From Bubalus kerabau (lineage: Eukaryota; Chordata; Mammalia; Artiodactyla; Bovidae): a stretch of 64,000 bases of DNA. The position numbers were made by a program, and so were the translations under genes. The notes under the pieces were generated by a model that saw only the letters and a list, made by a program, of their open reading frames with translations, did not search any database and was not told the origin of the DNA. The stretch is taken from assembly GCF_029407905.1 (NCBI RefSeq), contig NC_073630.1, positions 38,527,001 to 38,591,000 on the forward strand. The letters are read 5' to 3'. This document shows, one piece after another, positions 35,282 through 46,384 of the stretch (its first letter is position 1; every line of letters begins with the position of its first letter).

Positions 35282-36372
35282 AAAATTAATATACAGAAAT
35301 CTGTTACACACTAACTGTATAACACTAAATCTGCTATACACTCTGCTATACACTAAATTTTTACACACAAACAATGAGCTATAAGACAATCTCATTTGCT
35401 ATCACATCAGAAAGAATAAACTACATAACAATAAGTCTATCTAAAGAGATATAGTGTCTGTACTGAGCAAACTGTAAGATATTGATGAAATAAATTGAAG
35501 GAGACACTAACAGAAAGATACCAGGTTCACAGATTGGAAGAATATTGTTAAAATGACCATACTATTCAAGGCAACTATAGATTCAATACAATCCCTATCA
35601 AAATACCAGCAGCATTTTTCACAGAACTAGGACAAATTTGGAAAACTCAGCAATAGCCACCTATTCCAGGTGAAGAATAAGGAAAAGAGCCACTTTCCCA
35701 ATGTGGCTAGGAAAAATAGACTTTTCATTCCAATGAAATGAGAAGGTCACTTTTCATTCCAATCCCAAAGAAAGGCAATGACCAACAATGTTCAAACTGC
35801 CACACAATTGTGCTTATTTCACATGTGAGCAAGGTAATGCTCAAAAGACTTCAAGCTAGTCTTCAGCACTGCATGACCCGAGAATGTCCAGATGTGCAAG
35901 CTGGGTTTAGAAAAGGCAGAAGAACAAGAGATCAAATTGCCAACATGTGCTGGATCATAGAAAAACCAAGGGAATTCCAGAAAAACATCACCTTCATTGA
36001 CTACACTAAAGCCTTGACTGTAAGGATCAAAGCAAACTGTGGGAAATTCTTAGAGATGGGAATACTAGACAACAGACCTGTCTCCTGAGAAACCAGTATG
36101 GAGGACAGGAAGCAACAATTACACAGGACATGGAACAATGGGCCGGTTCACAATTGGGAAAGAAGTACATCAAGGATGTATACTGTCACCCTGCTTATTT
36201 AACTTATATGCCAGGAGAAATATCAACAATCTCAGATATAAAAATGACACCACTCTAATGGAGGAAAGTGAAGAACTAAAGCATCTCTTGATGAAAGTGA
36301 AAGAGGAGAGTGAAAAAGTTGGCTTAAACCTCAACATTCAGAAAACTAAGATCATGGCATCCAGTCCCATCA

Positions 36373-39300
36373 GTTCAGTTCACTTAAGTTGCTAAGTCAT
36401 GTCCAACGCTTTGCTACCCCATGGACTGCAGCACGCCAGGCATCCCTGTCCATCACAAACTCATGCAGTTTATTCAAACTGATGTCCATTGAGTCAGTGA
36501 TGCCATCCAACAATCTCATCCTCTGTCATCTCCTTATCCTCCTCCCTTAAATCTTTCCCAGCATCGGGGTCTTTTTAAATGAGTCATTTCTTTGCATCAG
36601 GCGGCCAAAGTATTGGCGATTCAGCTTCAACATCAGTCCTTCCAATGAATATTCAGGACTGATTTCTTTTAGGATGGACTGGTTGGATCTCCTTGCTGTC
36701 CAAGGGACTCTCAAGAGTCTTCTACAACACCACAGTTCAAAAGCATCAATTCTTTAGCACTCAGCTTTCTTTATTGTCCAACTCTCACATCCATACATGA
36801 TGACTGGAAAACCCATAGCTTTGACTATACAGACTTTGTTGACAAAGTAATGTCTCTGCTTTTTAATAAGCTGTCTAGGTTGTTCATAGATATTCTTCCA
36901 AGGAGCAAGCAACTTTTAATTTCATGGCTGCAGTCACCGTCTACAGCGATTTTGAAGTCTAAAAAAATAAAGTCTGTCACTGTTTACAATGTTTCTCCAT
37001 CTATTTGCCATGAAGTGATGGGACCAGACGCAATAATCTTAGTGTTTTGAATGTTGTTTTAGGCCAACTTTTTCACTCTCCTCTTTCACTTTCATCAAGA
37101 TGATCTTTAGTTCTTCTTCACTTTCTGCCATAAGGGTGGTGTCATCTGTATATCTGAGGTTATTGATATTTCTCCTGGCAATCTTGATTCCACCTTGTAC
37201 TTTACCCAGCCCAGCATTTCTCAATATGTACTCTGCATATAAATTAAATAGCAGGGTGACAATATACAGCCTTGACATACTCCTTTCCCTATTTGGAACC
37301 AGTCTGTTGTTCCATGTCCAGTACTAACTGTTGCTTGCTGACCTGCATACAGATTTCTCAAGAGTCAGGACAGCTGGTCTGGCCTTCCCATCTCTTGAAG
37401 AATTTTCCGCAGTTTGTTATGATCCACACAGTCAAAGGCTTTGGCATAGTCAATAAAGCAGAAATAGATATTTTTCTGGAACTCTCTTGCTTTTTCCATG
37501 ATCCAGCGGATGTTGGCAATTTGATCTCTGGTTCCTCTGCCTTTTCTAAAACCAGCTTGAACATCAGGAAGTTCGCGGTTCACGTGTTGCTGAAGCCTGG
37601 CTTGGAGAATTTTGAGCATTACTTTACTAGTGCGTGAGATGAGTGCAATTGTGTGGTAGTTTGAGCATTCTTTGGCATTGCCTTTCTTTGGGACTGGAAT
37701 GAAAACTGACCTTTTCCAATCCCGTGGCCACTGCTGAGTTTTCGGATTTGTTGGCATATTGAGTGCAGCACTTTCACAGCATTGTCTTTTAAGGTTTGAA
37801 ATAGCTTAACTGGAATTCCATCACTTCCATTACCTTTGTTTGTAGTGATGCTTCCTAAGGCCCACTTAACTCGCATTCCAGGATGTCTGGCTCTAGGTGA
37901 GTGATCACACCATTGTGATTATCTGGGTCATGAAGATCTTTTTTCATAGTTCTTCTGTGTATCCCTGCCACCTCTTCTTAATATCTTCTGCTTCTGTTAG
38001 GTCCATACCAATTCTGTCCTTTATTGAGCCCATCTTTGCATGAAATGTTCCCTTGGTATCTCTAATTTTCTTGAAGAGATCTCTAGTCTTTCCCATTCTA
38101 TTGCTTTGCTCTATTTCTTTGCACTGATTACTGTGGATGGTTTTCTTATCTCTCCTTGCTATTCTTTGGAACTCTGCTTTCAAATGGGTATATCTTTCCT
38201 TTTCTCCTTTGCCTTTTGCTTCTCTTCTTTTCACAGCTATTTGTAAGGGCTCTTCAGAAAGCCACTTTGCTTTTTTGCAATTCTTTTTCTTGGGGATTGT
38301 CTTGATCCCTGTCTCCTGTACAATGTCATGAACCTCCGTCCATAGTTCATCAGGCACTCTGTCTATCAGATCTAGTCCCTTAAATCTATTTCTCACTTCC
38401 ACTGTATAATCGTAAGGGATTTGATTTAGGTCATACCTGAATGGTCTAGTGGTTTTCTCTACTTTCTTCAATTTAAGTCTGAATTTGGCAAATAAGGAGT
38501 TCATGATCTGAGCCACAGTATGCTCCCAGTCTTGTTCTTGCTGACTGTATAGAGCTTCTCCATCTTTGGCTGCAAAGAATATAATCAATCTGATTTCAGT
38601 GTTGGCCATCATGGTGATGTCCACATGTAGAGTCTTCTCTTTTGTTGTTGGAAGAGGGTGTTTTCTATGACCAGTGAGTTCTCTTGACAAAATTCCATTA
38701 GCCTTTGCCCTACTTCATTCTGTACTCTAAAGCCAAATTTGGCTGTTACTCCAGGTGTTTCTTAACTTCCTACTTTTGCATTCCATTCTCCTATAATGAA
38801 AAGGACATCTTTTTGGGGTGTTAATTCTAGAAGGTCTTGTAGGTCTTCATAGAAGCATTCAACTTCAGTTTCTTTAGCATTACTGGTCAGGGCATAGACT
38901 TAGATTACCTTGATATTGAATGTTTTGCCTTGGAAATAAACAGAGATCATTCTGTCGTTTTTGAGATTGCATCCAAGTACTGCATTTCAGACTCTTTTGT
39001 TTACTCTGATAGCTACTCCATTTCTTGTAAGGGATTCTTGCCAAAAGTAGTAGACATAATGGTCATCTGAGTTAAATTCACCCATTCCAGTCCATTTATT
39101 CCTAGAATGTCGATGTTCACTCTTGCCATCTCATGTTTGATCACATGTGGTCCATGTGATCAGATTGGTTAGTTTTTTTGTGACTGTGGTTTTCAGTCTG
39201 TCTGCCCTCTGATAGAGAAGGATAAGAGGCTTATGGAGGTTACTTGATGGGAGAGACTGACTGAATCTTGTTCTGGGTCTTGTTCTGATGGGTGGGCCCA

Positions 39301-40117
39301 TGCTCAGTAAATCTTTAATCCAATTATCTTTTGATGGGTGGGGCTGTGTTCCCTCCATGCTATTTACCTGGGGTCAAACTATGGTGGAGGTAATGAAGTA
39401 ATGGGGACCCCCTTCAAAAGATCCTATGCATGTACCGCTACACTCAGTACCCCTAACCATGCAGCAGGCCACCACTGACCCATACCTCCAATGAAGACTC
39501 CTGAACACTCACAGGCAAGTCTGGGTCAGTCTCTTGGGGTCACTGCTCCTTTCTCCTGGGTCCTGCTGCACACAAGGTTCTGTTTGTGCCCTCCAAGAGT
39601 CTATTTCTGAGTCCTGTGTAAGTTCTGGTAGCTCTATGGTAGGTTTAGTGGTGACCTCCTCCAAGAGGGCTTATGTCACACCCAAGTCTGCTGCACCCCT
39701 GCCCCTATGGCAGGCCATTGCTGAGCCGGACCTCTGCAGGAGATGCTCAAACACAGTTCTGTCTCAGTCTCTGTGGGGTCTCTGGGTCCTGGTGTGCACA
39801 AGGTTTGTTTGAGCCCTCGGAGCTTCTCTGGGGGAAATGGGGTTTGATTCTAAATGTGAATTCGCCCCTCCTACTATCTTGTTGGGGCTTCTCCTATGCC
39901 CTTGGGTGTGGGGTATCCTCACAGCTGCTCCAGCGCCTACCATCTTACTGGGGTTTCTCTGACCTTGGACGTGGGGTATCTCCTCACAGCCACTCCAGCA
40001 AAGCACAGCTACTGCTCCTGACCCTGGGTGTGGAGTATCGCAGCTGCTGCTGAACCACACAGTTGCTGCTTCCTCCAGCGTGGTGCAGCCGCTGCTTGCT
40101 CCAGAGCCGCGTGGCTG
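36373..40117 (-). mobile_element. Full-length BovB LINE (3.7 kb), antisense, coding region broken
   Basis: 3' terminus at 36373 ('gttcagttcacttaagttgc'), RT about 36400-37900, linker and endonuclease about 37950-39150, 5' non-coding region to 40117. Flanked by exact copies of cagtcccatca (36362-36372, 40118-40128) that belong to the older BovB. The largest remaining frame is 248 aa (37944-38690 antisense): the end of the endonuclease and the basic linker. Damage seen: a stop at 38762-38764 in the endonuclease shortly after its GDWN motif, which here reads GEWN; YTDD instead of YADD at 37141-37152; several frame changes in the RT. It cannot encode a working protein. Confidence 0.93.
39150..40117 (-). 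promoter_or_regulatory. BovB 5' untranslated/promoter region with ~60-bp repeats
   Basis: The 5' ~970 bp of the full-length BovB copy, much richer in GC than its surroundings. Near the 5' end a degenerate unit recurs with spacing of about 60 bp: starts near 39897, 39960 and 40020, with shared wording 'c(t/c)tggg/acgtggggtatc' and 'cacagcnnctccag'. 5' regions of LINEs normally hold their internal promoter; that role here is inference. Short open frames across it on the plus strand (39534-40053) are antisense chance frames. Confidence 0.6.
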
Positions 40118-40767
40118 CAGTCCCATCACTTCATGGCAAATAGATGGGGAAACAATGGAAACAGTGACAGACTTTATTTTCTTGGGCAGCAAAGTCACTG
40201 CAGATGGTGACTGCAGCCATGAAATTAAAAGATGCTTGTTCCTTGGAAGAAAAACTAAGACCAACCTAGACAGCATATTAAAAAGCAGAGACACTACTTT
40301 ACCAACAAAGGTCCATCTCGTCAAGGCTATAGTTTTTCCAGTAGTCATGTATGGATGTGAGATGGACTATATAGAAAGCTGAGTGCCAAAGAATTGATGC
40401 TTTTGAACTATGGTGTTGGTGAATACTCTTGAGAGTCCCTTGGACCTCAAGGACATTCAACCAGTCAATCCTAAGGGAAATCAGTCCTAAATATTTTTTG
40501 GAAAGACTGATGAAGCTGAAACTCCAATACTTTGGCCACCTAAGGTGAAGAGCTGATTCATTTAAAAAGACCCTGATGCTTGGAAAGATTGAAGACAAAA
40601 TGATAAGAGAGTAGCACAGGATGAGATGGTTAGACAGCATCACTAACCCAATGTACATGAATTTGAGCAAACGCTGATAGTTATTGAAGGACAGAGAAGA
40701 CTGGTGTGCTAAAGTCCATTGGGTCACATAGAGTTGGACATAACTTAGCAACTGAACAAGGACAAAT

Positions 40768-41206
40768 AATTCTAAAATCTGTTCAGGATAAAACACACAC
40801 ACATACAAAGAGCCAAAATAATCATGAGAACACAGCTTGTGTTACCACAATCCCTGACTTCAGACTACTACTAAGCTATACTGATCAATACATTATGGTA
40901 CTAGCACAAAACAGACACATAGATCAGTGTAACATAATAGAGGGTGCAGAAATAAATCCAGTCACTTATGACATCTATAACAAAGGAGGCAAGGATATAC
41001 AATGTATAAAATAGATAAGTGGTGTATAAAATAATAAGTGATGCTGGGAAAACTGGATAATGACATGTAAAAGAATAAAATTAGAACATTGTCTCACACC
41101 ATATACAATAATAAACTCATCATGGTTAAATACCTAAATGTAAGAGCAGAAAACATAAAACTCCTAGAAGAAAACATGGGCAGAATTCTCTGTCATAACC
41201 CATATC

Positions 41207-41243
<37 letters not shown>

Positions 41244-41384
41244 TTTGTCTCCTAAGGCAGAAAAGACAAAAGCAGAAATAAAGAAATGGGACCTAATTCA
41301 ACTTAAAAGCTTTTGCACAGCAAAGGAAAGCAATGACAAAACAAAGATAATCTACTGAATGGAATAAAATATTTGCAAATGATA
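40768..41384 (+). mobile_element. Old L1, C-terminal ORF2 segment
   Basis: Continuation of the 32115-42655 L1: 'ccctgacttcagactactact', 'tgctgggaaaactggataat' and 'aaacataaaactcctagaaga'. The antisense or sense frames here are broken pieces of ORF2 and contain a TG microsatellite. Confidence 0.85.
41209..41242. repeat. (TG)17 microsatellite
   Basis: Perfect TG dinucleotides inside the old L1. Length makes it a likely polymorphic marker. Confidence 0.95.
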
Positions 41385-41526
41385 GCGCTGCTGCTGCTGC
41401 TGCCGCTAAGTCGCGTCAGTTGTGTTAACTTTGTGCGACCCCATAGACGGCAGCCCACCAGGCTCCCCTGTCCCTGGGATTCTCCAGGCAATAATACTGG
41501 AGTGGGGTGCCATTTCCTTCTCCAAT
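41385..41526 (-). mobile_element. BOV-A2 monomer, antisense, in L1
   Basis: A single Bov-A monomer of BOV-A2 type with the CTG-rich end ('gctgctgctgctgccgctaag'), reading through 'ggggtgccatttccttctcc'. aatgata flanks it (41378-41384, 41527-41533). The L1 resumes at once. Confidence 0.92.
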
Positions 41527-42086
41527 AATGATAACACTATAAGGGGTTAATATCCAAAGTATATAAACAGCTCATATAACTCAATGCAATAAATAAATAA
41601 ATAAACCAATTTAAAAACTGGGCAGAAGACCTGAATATACATTTTTTCCAAAGAAGAGAGAAAGATGTCCAACAGGCACATGGTAACATGCTCAACATCA
41701 GTAAATAATCATCAAAGAAATGCAAACCAAAACCACAATAAGATATCATCTCACACCTGTCAGAATGGCTATCATCAAAAAGAACATAAATAACAAGTGT
41801 TGGTGAGGATGTGGACAAAAAAGAACCCTCTATACTATTGATGGGAATGTAAATTATTGGATCCACTGTGGAAAGTAGTACGGAAGTTCCTCAGAAAAAC
41901 TAAAAATAGAAGTACCATGTGATCCAGCAATTCCACTGTTGGGTATATAACCAAAGAAAATGGAATCTCTAATTCCGAAAGATACAGACACTCCAAGGTT
42001 CACAGCAGCATTATTTTTAGTAGCCAATATTAAAACAACCTAAATGCCCATTAACAAATAAATGGATAAAGAAGATGTAGTGTGTG

Positions 42087-42093
<7 letters not shown>

Positions 42094-42132
<39 letters not shown>
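42094..42132. repeat. (CA)n microsatellite, about 19 units
   Basis: Perfect AC/CA run in the old L1 3' part, preceded by 'tgtgtgtacacat', which gives a short self-complementary stretch. Confidence 0.95.
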
Positions 42133-42134
<2 letters not shown>

Positions 42135-42753
42135 TGGAATACTACTCAGCCAAAGAAGAGAAAGAAGTTTTATCATTTGCAACAACACAAGTGCACCTGG
42201 AGGCTACTACGCTAAGTGAATAACTCTGGCAGAGAAAGAAAAATATCTTATTTATCATTCATATGTCGTATCTAAAAACTAAAACAAAGGAATGAGTATA
42301 ATGAGACTGATTAAACTGACAGATCAAGAGAACAAACTAGTGGTTACCATGGGAAGAAGGAAAGGGTAAGGAACAAAATAGGAGTAGTGTATTAAAAGTC
42401 ACAAACCACTACATGTAAAATAAATAAGCTACAATGAGAAACCCACACACTGCAACAAAAACCCAGCACAGCTAAAAATAAATAAATAAATAAAAAGCTA
42501 CAGTGATATCGTGCATAGGGAATATAGCCAATATTTTATAACTTTAAATGAAGTATAATCTATACAAATTTGAATCACTATGTTGTACACTTAAAACTAA
42601 TATAGTATTGCAAATCAACTAAACCTTGATTAAATAAATAGGAAAAATATATTTTAATTGGTAGTGGTTATGCTGAGGTTCTCTCTAGCAATTTTTTAAA
42701 ATTTATTTTCTATATATCTTAAACATCATTCTTCTGCCTCCTACTAACACACT

Positions 42754-42820
42754 CCTGGCGTGCTGCAGTTCATGGGGTCACAAAGAGTCGAACACGACTG
42801 AGCGACTGAACTGAACTGAA
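42754..42820 (+). mobile_element. BovB LINE, 67-bp 3'-end insertion with target-site duplication
   Basis: Only the terminus of BovB ('ggcgtgctgcagttcatggg' to 'gcgactgaactgaactgaa'). Flanked by ctaacacact (42744-42753) and ccaacacact (42821-42830), one mismatch. One of the shortest independent BovB insertions in the window. Confidence 0.93.
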
Positions 42821-43039
42821 CCAACACACTTTCCCAAAATGAAGTAGCCCAAAGTCCAAGGCAGAGGTTATGTGCCTTTTATAATCTTCCTGCACAAGTC
42901 ATACCTCACCCCTTCCATTACCTTCCAAAGAGCACAAAGGGCCAGGCCTGATCTCATGGGATGGGTACTAAAAGAGGACAGAATGCCAGGAGGAGAGCAT
43001 CACAGGGTCTGTCTTAGAGAGTGACACCAGAGTTTATCC

Positions 43040-43313
43040 TGCTGCTGCTGCTAAGTTGCTTCATTCGTGGCCGACTCTGTGCGACCCCATAGATGGCAGC
43101 CCACCAGTCTCCCCCGTCCCTGGGATTCTCCAGGCAAGAACACTGGAGTGGGTTGCCATTTCCTTCTCCAATGCATAAAAGTGAAAAGTGAAAGTGAAGT
43201 CGCTCAGTCGTGTCCGACCCTCAGCGACCCCATGGACTGCAGCCTACCAGGCTCCTCCGTCCATGGGATTTTCCAGGCAGGAGTACTGGAGTGGGGTGCC
43301 ATCGCCTTCTCCA
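43040..43313 (-). mobile_element. BOV-A2 SINE, antisense, exact 11-bp target-site duplication
   Basis: Complete, near-consensus two-monomer BOV-A2 with the (GAAAGT) linker between monomers. Flanked by agagtttatcc at 43029-43039 and 43314-43324. The clean duplication suggests a recent insertion. Confidence 0.96.
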
Positions 43314-43324
43314 AGAGTTTATCC

Positions 43325-44744
43325 ACTGGCCCCTAAAATTCATGCCTCTCTATATGCAAAAACATTTTACCCTTCTCAAGACCCTAAAAAGTCTCATATC
43401 AGCACTAATTCAGCTTCCAACTGTAGACAAGCACTTGAGGCATGATTTGTGGAGTACCACCACCTAGAAAAAGTTCCTATAAAGATCTTTGAATAGAAGG
43501 AAGAAGTTAACCTCTTCTCTACCTACTGCCTTCAATTCCATATATCTACTATACAATGATAAGACAGATAATCCCTCTACACCTTTATTTTCAGAAAGGA
43601 AAAAATGGGGGAGCACACAATGGTCATTGTTTCATATAACTTTGGAATTTGCCCAGGCACATGATGCCAATTCTTTATTTAAAAATGATCCCTACCCAGT
43701 CGGAGTAATTATTCTTGGCTCTCTGTTCTGCCTCCTTGGAGTCTAGGTTCTAATCTCTATGTTTCCTTGCTTTTTCATAAATGAATAGCTGATGTTCACA
43801 GCTGAGAGGTTTAACTTGTTCCTGTTCATAATAGGAAGTGAGTTCTTATGCCATTTTCATATTGTGTTCTGTCTGTCCTTTTAAATTGAAACTGAAGGTA
43901 TTTTTGATAGTATAATCTTCTCTAAAATTTTGTGAGTCTCATTTGAATCTTATTGGGATTTATTTCATTACATAAATGTGTCACTCACAGATTTCTTTGA
44001 GGTCAGTTAGTCTCTCTCTTGAGGATATACTAAAGTAACTAGGAGACAACTCCATCAAAGCTCTTATAACATACATATTTTAAAGGAAGATAGTCTCTGA
44101 GGCTCACTAATAAGATATTTAGCGAACTTTTTACATGATAAAGTGGTTCTTAGAGAAGCTATCTTAAACTTTCCTGAGATCTTAAAGAATGGTGTGGCTA
44201 CCATCTTGATTTTATCTTTAAATCATGTTTTCCTGAAAGTGCCAGAGATCTGATCTTTTCCTGGCAGCCACTTGCCTTTTCTCTTGCGATCTGGAAATGC
44301 TGTGAATGAGGGAAAAAATTAATGTCAAACTGAAAATACTGCCTTCATTATATTTAACAAATTCTTCCTTTAGCTTAAATATCTCCTTTCAATTTTTACT
44401 TTAATTAGGTAGAGGAAGCCAGGTGTCACCTTAAACAGTCTAGCTAGAAAATTCCCTAGCTAGATCATCCAGTCAGTTAGACATACTTTATAAATTCCAC
44501 ATTTCCACAGGCTAAAACATTGTTAAATAATTTATTACTACTCTACAATGATCCTCTTTCCTCTGGTTTCCAGTAAAGTTTTCTTTACTTTCCTTTAATC
44601 ACTCTTCCACAGCCTCCTTGAGGACCTTCACGCTTGCTGATAGTCTCTTCAGGGCCACTTCAACCTCTGCCTGGTCTTTGGTTCCAAAATTACTGCAAGA
44701 TACTTAGGAGTTTTTGTTTTATTTTGTTTACAGCAGCACCCCTC
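43325..44744. other. Unique DNA
   Basis: No exon or repeat recognised. The 85-aa frame at 43489-43746 has no known domain and no splice context I can support. Confidence 0.4.
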
Positions 44745-44847
44745 AGCCTAGTATGAAAATTTGTGTTAGGTATCTTTCACTTCATAACAAATTACCCCAA
44801 AACTTAGTGGTTGGCAACATCGATGAACATTTATTTCATGGTTTCTG

Positions 44848-45062
44848 TAGGGTTTCCCAGGTGCCTCTAGTGGTAAAGAACCCACCTGACAATGCAGGAG
44901 ACACAAGAGATGCAGGTTCGATCCCTGGGTCGGGAGGATCCCTTGGAGTAGGGCATGTCAACCCACTCCAATATTCTTATCTGGAAAAATCTCATGGAGC
45001 CTGACAGGCTACAGACCATGGTGTCACAAAGAGTCAGAAACGACTGAAGTAGCAGAACTCAC
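44848..45062 (+). mobile_element. Bov-tA SINE in MLT1
   Basis: Head 'gtttcccaggtgcctctagtgg', perfect B-box 'ggttcgatccctgggtcg', body 'caacccactccaatattctt', end 'gtcagaaacgactgaagtag'. A short loss in the body removes the 'gacagagg' block. Confidence 0.93.
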
Positions 45063-45455
45063 ACATCTCTGGAGGATAGGATTTCAGGAAGGACTCAGGC
45101 ATTCCTGGCTGTGGAATCTTTTGTGAGGTTGAGTTATTAGCATAAGTGGGCTTGATTTGGGTTGGACAAGCCTCTCTCAAGGTGGTTTCCAGACAAGGCT
45201 GGCAAGTTGGTGCTGGCTACTGGCCAAGGGTGTGTTTGTTCTTCCTGACATAGATTTCTCTGCAGGGTGTCCTGATTATAATCAAGTCTGATCTCTTACT
45301 TCCTTTATAGTAATCTGTTCAGAAGGTCAAGATAAAAGCTGCAATGCCCTTTGTAACTTAGGGTTGGGAGTCAAATATTGTCACTTTTGCTGAATTCCAT
45401 TCATCACATACAACCAGTGAATTCAGTGTGAGAAAGCTACATGATGGCTTATAAT
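45063..45455 (-). mobile_element. MLT1 LTR, second part
   Basis: The part of the 44745-45455 LTR that follows the SINE. It covers the 5' half of the LTR in its own orientation. Confidence 0.65.
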
Positions 45456-45602
45456 TGAAGAAACTGGAGCCACATAAGAGACCAAATATCAAAGATGCTC
45501 TTTCCACTTTGTACTTTTTCTGAAATGCTTTACTAATATCCAGAAAAAAAGTAAGAAAATTTGAGAATTTTATTCAAGCCCTATATTATAAGCCATTTCC
45601 CC

Positions 45603-45810
45603 CCTAGTTTTATTTAGATATAATTAATATATAATAATGTATACATTTAAGGTATATGTTTATTTGATAAACATGTATTATGTTTGCCACTGTAGCTTTA
45701 GCTAACACCTTCATCATATCACACAAACATTTCTCTCTTGTGCTGACAATGTTGAAGAACTACTTCCTTAGCAACTTTCAAGTATATAATACAGTTTTGT
45801 TAACCATAAT
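45603..45810 (-). mobile_element. L1 3' UTR fragment, antisense
   Basis: 'tttatttagatataattaat', 'tttaaggtatatgtttatttg', 'gctttagctaacaccttcatc' and 'ttagcaactttcaagtatata' match the complement of an old L1 3' UTR. It lies head to head with a sense L1 piece starting at about 45811. Confidence 0.6.
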
Positions 45811-46049
45811 CACAACAACAACAAAAAATAGCAACAAAAGATAACAAATGATGGCAAGGATGTAGAGAAAAGGGAGTAATTGTAGACTGTTGGTAGAAAC
45901 ATAAATAGATATAGCCATCATGGAAAACAGTGTGGAGGTTCCTCAACAAAATAAAAATCAGACCTACTATATAATCCAGCAATCCTACTGCTGGGTATAT
46001 ATCCAAAGGGAATGAAATCAGTATGTTAAAGAGACATCTGTTTGCATCC

Positions 46050-46264
46050 CATGTTTGAAAGTGAAAGCAAAAGTGAAGTCGCTCAGTCGTGCCTGACTCT
46101 TTGCAATCCCATGGATAGTAGCCTGCACCAAGCTCCTCCATCCATGGGATTTTCAAGGCAAGAGTACTGGAATGGGTTGCCATTTCCTTCTCCAGGGAAT
46201 CTTCCCAACCCAGGGATCGAACCAGGTCTCTCATGTTGTAGACAGACGCTTTTCCGTCTGAGCC
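46050..46264 (-). mobile_element. Bov-tA SINE, antisense, in L1
   Basis: Body 'gtcgctcagtcgtgcctgac' through 'gggttgccatttccttctcc', B-box complement 'agggatcgaacc', head 'cttttccgtctgagccaatag'. The L1 resumes as 'atagccaaaacatgtgaag'. Confidence 0.93.
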
Positions 46265-46332
46265 AATAGCCAAAACATGTGAAGACCCTAAGTATGTCTT
46301 CAATGGATGAGTGATAAAAAAGATGTGATGTA

Positions 46333-46384
46333 CACGTGTTCCCAATTAGCCTCTAATTAAAATAAATAAATTTAAATTAAAAAA
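46333..46384 (+). mobile_element. 52-bp L1_BT 3' tail insertion
   Basis: 'cccaattagcctctaattaaa' followed by an 'ataaataaattt' A-rich tail, the extreme 3' end of L1_BT. Flanked by atgtgatgta at 46323-46332 and 46385-46394 within the older L1. Confidence 0.88.

Larger units (their letters stand above)
35638..40758 (+). mobile_element. Old BovB LINE in L1, interrupted by a full-length BovB
   Basis: Two pieces, 35638-36372 and 40118-40758. The 5' piece starts in the RT region ('ttggaaaactcagcaatagcc') and contains a 'VQAGFRKGRRTRDQIAN' block and an internal deletion around 36210. The catalytic YADD motif reads 'RYKNDTT'. The 3' piece covers the C-terminal region and terminus ('gacataacttagcaactgaac'). 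A 9-bp duplication aggacaaat flanks the whole unit (35629-35637 and 40759-40767), and the L1 joins up correctly outside it. Confidence 0.93.
32115..42655 (+). mobile_element. Old L1 LINE carrying six later insertions
   Basis: Starts in ORF2 between endonuclease and RT ('aaccctatcaagtatc', 'ggatcagtgaagaaatcaaag') and ends in an old-type 3' UTR ('cactatgttgtacacttaaaa'). Net L1 length after removing later insertions is roughly 3.7 kb. RT and C-terminal blocks are readable: near 34310 'ISVDVEKS', near 34600 a pre-FADD 'SLFA'-type stretch cut by a SINE, near 41300 'KLKSFCTAKE'. All carry stops. Inserts: MER1-like 32745-32940, BovB 33198-34030, Bov-tA 34620-34827, L1_BT 34941-35281, BovB 35638-40758, BOV-A2 41385-41526. 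Confidence 0.9.
44745..45455 (-). mobile_element. MLT1-type MaLR LTR, antisense, split by Bov-tA
   Basis: Reads as the complement of an MLT1 LTR: 'aaattaccccaaaacttagtg', 'tttatttcatggtttctgta', then after the SINE 'tggctactggccaagggtg', 'cctttgtaacttagggttgg', 'cacttttgctgaattccatt' and 'catacaaccagtga'. Diverged. Confidence 0.75.

Noticed and set aside
37944..38690. 248-aa antisense open frame as a possible host gene
   Set aside because: The sequence is the BovB endonuclease-to-RT linker; neighbouring frames continue the same element, and it is bounded by BovB TSDs.
39534..40348. GC-rich block with open frames on both strands, looking like a CpG-island exon
   Set aside because: It is the 5' region of the full-length antisense BovB and ends exactly at that element's target-site duplication.
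41209..42132. TG and CA tracts as regulatory Z-DNA sites
   Set aside because: They are ordinary microsatellites inside an old L1; nothing nearby suggests a regulated gene.
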